A DNA stretch of 32,539 nucleotides. It comes from a virus. The stretch's first letter is position 1. Every line of letters starts with the position of its first letter. A program made the position numbers and the translations under genes. Positions 30,567 through 32,539 of this stretch are shown here, in pieces. The notes under the pieces were generated by a model. That model ran no database searches, was not told the origin of the DNA, and saw nothing but the letters and a program-made list of their open reading frames with translations. The DNA lies in the IMG/VR virus record IMGVR_UViG_3300045789_000822, positions 1 to 32,539 of that record. The stretch is one strand, 5' to 3'.

Positions 30567-30616
30567 GTGGTTGTGTAGTATTTGGCGCGCTGTCGCGATT
30601 TTTTCGGCGCGCTACA
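30567..30616. mobile_element. prophage right end with two transposase-site-like repeats (attR)
   Basis: GGCGCGCT occurs at 30584-30591 and 30606-30613, exactly 22 bp apart, and the second copy is followed by ACA at 30614-30616. Read inward from the end the sequence begins TGTAGCGCGCC, then a second AGCGCGCC 22 bp on. Mu R1 and R2 transposase sites are 22-bp units in tandem, and Mu-like ends begin with TG. The host sequence is proposed to start at 30617. The left end and the 5-bp target duplication (predicted GGGAT) are outside the window. Confidence 0.6.
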
Positions 30617-30681
30617 GGGATGAGGTCTACAAAGAGATCTTTGAGCAGGCTGAGAATTTTAAGAAGTACCAAACAATGTGA
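30617..30681 (+). pseudogene. 3' remnant of a host gene interrupted by the prophage
   Basis: Right after the predicted phage end the frame GAT GAG GTC TAC and on encodes DEVYKEIFEQAENFKKYQTM and a TGA at 30679-30681. The segment is a plausible amphipathic C-terminal helix. The frame runs back through the phage end without meaning. The rest of the gene would lie left of the prophage. Host gene identity cannot be given from 20 residues. Confidence 0.45.
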
Positions 30682-30690
30682 CGGGTGGGG

Positions 30691-30746
30691 GCTCTTCATC
30701 ATTAACGGGGTTTGATGAGTGCCATCCCCCGTTAATTGGGTAGAGC
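30691..30746 (+). repeat. long hairpin after the host gene remnant
   Basis: ATTAACGGGG (30701-30710) pairs with CCCCGTTAAT (30727-30736), and outside it GCTCT (30691-30695) pairs with AGAGC (30742-30746) across a symmetrical 5/5 internal loop. CATCA/TGATG at 30697-30715 offers a competing small stem. There is no T tract, so it is an RNA-structure or end-processing element rather than a clear terminator. Confidence 0.5.
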
Positions 30747-30804
30747 CGGGTAGGGGCCTAAATTTGACGGTTTCATTGGCTGTTTTGGTAAATTCGAGAT
30801 ACAA

Positions 30805-30830
30805 AAAAGCCCTGTAAAAACAGGGCTTTT
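30805..30830 (-). terminator. intrinsic terminator of the tRNA-Ser transcript (bidirectional)
   Basis: AAAAGCCCTG and CAGGGCTTTT form a 10-bp stem around a 6-nt loop, with A and T runs on both sides, so it can work on both strands. It lies 10 bp past the CCA end of the minus-strand tRNA, as expected for its terminator. Confidence 0.8.
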
Positions 30831-30840
30831 GAGTTGATAA

Positions 30841-30930
30841 TGGCGGTGAGGGAGGGATTCGAACCCTCGAACAGTTTGACCCGTTACACACTTTCCAGGC
30901 GTGCTCCTTCAGCCACTCGGACACCTCACC
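30841..30930 (-). tRNA. tRNA-Ser (GGA anticodon)
   Basis: The minus strand reads GGTGAGGTGTCCGAGTGGCT at the 5' end, an anticodon arm CACGCCTGGAAAGTGTG with GGA, a long variable arm, the T arm GAGGGTTCGAATCCCTC and an encoded CCA. The 90-nt length and long variable arm are normal for tRNA-Ser. GGTGAGG pairs with CCTCACC for the acceptor stem. It reads UCC and UCU codons. The tRNA is intact and is not itself the phage attachment site, which is about 220 bp away. Confidence 0.96.
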
Positions 30931-31190
30931 AAAATCGTTTCTTGTGCATTTTTAGATGGTTTTACGAGCGTCAGGGTCACACGCCTGCGTGCTCGTTATC
31001 GTCCTGCGGACGCTTTCTCCGGCGAAGCCTCCGAAACAGCCACTCGGACACCTCACCAAAATCGTTTCTTGTGCACTTTTAGATGGTTTTACGAGCGTCA
31101 GGACCGCACGCCTGCGTGCTCGTTATTGTCCTGCGGACGCTTTCTCCGGCAAAGCCTTAGAAACAGCCATTCGGGCAGCTTCCTAAAACT
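30911..31190 (-). repeat. 127-bp tandem repeat carrying copies of the tRNA-Ser 5' end
   Basis: Units start at 30911, 31038 and (partial, diverged) 31165, exactly 127 bp apart. Each unit holds the first 20 nt of the tRNA (minus strand) and about 107 bp of upstream sequence, including a hairpin built from ACGAGC and GCTCGT. The second unit is over 90% identical to the first, while the third is decayed after about 25 bp. The repeat therefore duplicates the tRNA promoter region together with a truncated tRNA head. Confidence 0.8.
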
Positions 31191-31434
31191 TACTCAACGA
31201 CCTATACAGCGCGTTTTGAGGGCGGCTACTCTAACCAATATCCTTCGTAATGGCAATTGCCACGTAAATTGATTTCGGCTTTGAGCTCCAATGTGGTGCG
31301 CTCATTTTTTATCGCTCATTATTGGTGCAGTAATTTCCGGTGCTGCCTTGTAAGTCCTTATGTCCTCTAGAGATTATGATCTGGAATAGTTATTGCTTTG
31401 TAGCAAACCGTAGTATGCTTTTTGGGAGTGCTCG
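31191..31434. other. non-coding region between tRNA repeats and the next gene
   Basis: No ORF is convincing. A perfect 12-bp palindrome TGGCAATTGCCA lies at 31251-31262, between the minus-strand tRNA unit and the plus-strand gene, and might be an operator. The stretch before the gene is AT-rich (TATTGCTTTG to TATGCT), which may hold a promoter, but the spacing between boxes is not good enough for a firm call. Confidence 0.4.
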
Positions 31435-31845
31435 ATGCCGCTTGCACAGAGCTTCAATAATGTGAGAAGGAGTCCTATGGTGTATTCTTCGGAAATGGTG
31501 ACGCTGTTGCAGCAATTGCGGGCTCGTGTTTTCGCTGAGTTTGGGACAAGGATACGGCTAGCCGATCCAGAGCTGCTAACCAGTTTGGGTGATTTAGGTA
31601 AGCGCAGTCGTGATCCCTTTACCCGCAAAACCGTGGTTGAGATTATGTCGCTAGCAGGTATTCCTTTTCAGTTAGAGTCAGTCGTCAAATCCGCGACCAC
31701 TAATGTAATGGAGCGGCAGGTAACGGAGGTCACCTACAGGGGGACCAAAGTTTACCGTGACAAGGAGCTTCCTCCACATAGCCAGGTTCCCGCCGAGCGC
31801 CAGCAGTCTCGTCAAATGTATCGCGGGCAGGTCGTCTACAAGTAA
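31435..31845 (+). CDS. host hypothetical protein, 136 residues
   Basis: Two starts are possible: ATG 31435 after GGGAG, or ATG 31477 after GAAGGAG (122 residues). The body is helical with ARVFAEFGTRIRLADPELL and SRDPFTRKTVVEIMSLAG, then a Thr- and Val-rich strand part (VTEVTYRGTKVYRDKE) and a basic, Gln-rich end. YRGTKVYR and YRGQVVYK near the end form a short repeat. No family is recognised. It is on the host side and not linked to the phage. Confidence 0.65.
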   Translation: MPLAQSFNNVRRSPMVYSSEMVTLLQQLRARVFAEFGTRIRLADPELLTSLGDLGKRSRDPFTRKTVVEIMSLAGIPFQLESVVKSATTNVMERQVTEVTYRGTKVYRDKELPPHSQVPAERQQSRQMYRGQVVYK

Positions 31846-32013
31846 GCAAATACTGGGTGAGTTTTTTGCCTACGGTGTTTCGTTGCTATGTTTTGCCAAT
31901 ACTCCCTATTGGCTTTGTTCTCTCCTATCACCACTCATAATTTACCGCGACGCTGTTAAGTTCATGCCTGACTGCTTATCATTGGGCTTTGACTCTAAGA
32001 ATTGCGACAAGTT
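31846..32013. other. 168-bp intergenic region before the metallo-hydrolase gene
   Basis: No supported gene is seen. A short overlapping frame here shows Cys/Leu-rich sequence without a ribosome binding site. The region probably contains the promoter of the downstream gene, but no clear -35/-10 pair was identified. Confidence 0.4.
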
Positions 32014-32539
32014 ATGACGATAAAGTGCACGATTGTGCCGGTAACGGCCTACCAACAAAATTGCTCAGTAATGGTCTGTGAAGAAACCGGCAAAGCGGCA
32101 ATTTTCGATCCCGGTGGCGATATAGAAAATATTGAGGCCGCCATCGCTCAGTTAGGTGGCACTCTGGATGTGATTTATTTGACCCACGGTCACATGGATC
32201 ACTGCGCAGCAGCGGATGTGATGCGCAAAAAATACGGCGTTAAAATTATCGGCCCACAGAAAGAAGACGCATTCTGGATCGATAAATTACCTGAGTGGTG
32301 CAAAATGACGGGTTTTCCGCATGCCGACCCGTTTACGCCGGATGAATGGTTAGATGACGAAGACTTGGTCAGTTTTGGTAAGCAAACTTTGGCGGTGAAG
32401 TTTTGCCCTGGACATACTCCGGGCCATGTGGTGTTTTTCCACGAAGCGGCACGTCTCGCGATTGTGGGTGATGTCATATTCCAAGGTTCTATTGGCCGTA
32501 CCGATTTCCCCAAGGGCGATTTTGATACTCTGGTGAATT
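32014..32539 (+). CDS. MBL-fold metallo-hydrolase, YcbL/glyoxalase II-like (partial, 3' end outside)
   Basis: The first 175 residues of a metallo-beta-lactamase-fold hydrolase. Metal ligands are in THGHMDH (H58, H60, D62, H63), H134 in CPGHTPGHV and D153 in VGDVIFQGSIGRTDFP. The GRTDFP motif and short length point to the YcbL group, type II glyoxalase-like enzymes that hydrolyse S-lactoylglutathione or related thioesters. The frame runs off the end of the window without a stop. The ATG at 32014 has only a weak ribosome binding site. This is ordinary host chromosome. Confidence 0.88.
   Translation, partial: MTIKCTIVPVTAYQQNCSVMVCEETGKAAIFDPGGDIENIEAAIAQLGGTLDVIYLTHGHMDHCAAADVMRKKYGVKIIGPQKEDAFWIDKLPEWCKMTGFPHADPFTPDEWLDDEDLVSFGKQTLAVKFCPGHTPGHVVFFHEAARLAIVGDVIFQGSIGRTDFPKGDFDTLVN

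Noticed and set aside
30472-30681. 69-residue plus-strand frame that crosses the phage right end
   Set aside because: Its first two thirds are an off-frame reading of the methyltransferase gene and phage end. Only the last 20 codons look real, and they are described as a host gene remnant.
30841-30930. tRNA-Ser as the phage attachment site
   Set aside because: Mu-like phages insert by transposition. The tRNA is intact, and the phage end repeats lie about 220 bp away.
30911-31190. CRISPR array or integron attC array
   Set aside because: Repeats are 127 bp long, contiguous and contain a tRNA fragment. There are no unique spacers.
30834-31272. Overlapping plus-strand frames across the tRNA and the 127-bp repeats with repeated peptides
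   Set aside because: The repeated peptides come from the tandem DNA repeat and the antisense of the tRNA, and there is no ribosome binding site.
31757-32017. 86-residue frame between the hypothetical gene and the metallo-hydrolase
   Set aside because: It overlaps the real gene in another frame, has no ribosome binding site and shows random-looking composition.

Overview
The window is most of a Mu-like transposable prophage followed by about 1.9 kb of host chromosome. The gene set is diagnostic: DUF3164, GemA/gp16, Mor, TraR-like zinc finger, DUF2730, gp26-like, DUF3486 small terminase, gp28 terminase, DUF935 portal, gpF, gpG, gpI/Z, gpT, FluMu N-domain protein, DUF1320 gp36, and a Com/methyltransferase pair at the right end. 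The transposase, MuB and repressor would lie to the left, outside the window. The host is a gammaproteobacterium: the tRNA-Ser(GGA) and the YcbL-like metallo-hydrolase look gammaproteobacterial, and the base composition is moderate. Genus cannot be set from the sequence.

Layout. 1-3924: end of the early region, a tight run of small genes with ATGA-type overlaps, ending in gemA, a 32-residue membrane microprotein, the late activator gene mor and a small membrane protein. 3925-4092: leader with a candidate late promoter. 4093-5863: lysis cassette (holin, SAR-like transglycosylase, Rz and Rz1 spanins) plus a TraR/DksA zinc finger. 5863-12973: packaging and early head genes (DUF2730, gp26-like, small terminase, a 33-residue microprotein, large terminase, portal, gpF, gpG). 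A head-to-head pair of non-Mu genes (10389-11056) sits between portal and gpF. 12974-13283: second late-promoter region. 13284-17297: protease/scaffold, decoration protein, major capsid, connectors and tail terminator. 17300-29105: a siphovirus-type tail (tube, frameshifted chaperone pair, 1613-residue tape measure, one tail-tip protein, and a 1341-residue fibre ending in an SGNH hydrolase). No sheath or Mu-type baseplate genes are seen, so the phage combines a Mu head with a flexible non-contractile tail. 29153-30566: divergent csrA-like gene, com and a beta-class DNA methyltransferase.

The phage right end is placed at 30616 from two GGCGCGCT boxes spaced exactly 22 bp and ending in ACA, the form of Mu R1/R2 sites. 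Just beyond it is what looks like the C-terminal tail of an interrupted host gene, then a tRNA-Ser(GGA) on the minus strand with its terminator. Upstream of the tRNA lies a 127-bp tandem repeat carrying extra copies of the tRNA 5' end. A conserved-looking hypothetical gene and the start of a metallo-hydrolase gene follow.

The most notable signals are: a complete dnaX-style -1 frameshift signal in the tail chaperone gene; a shared dyad (TGAAGYGCTTCACCTKATTTR) upstream of the lysis and capsid operons that is a good candidate Mor site; a gpF protein with a C-terminal extension that may be a nuclease; a head-to-head gene pair whose two ribosome binding sites share one palindrome; and a short CsrA homologue lacking the usual RNA-contacting arginine.
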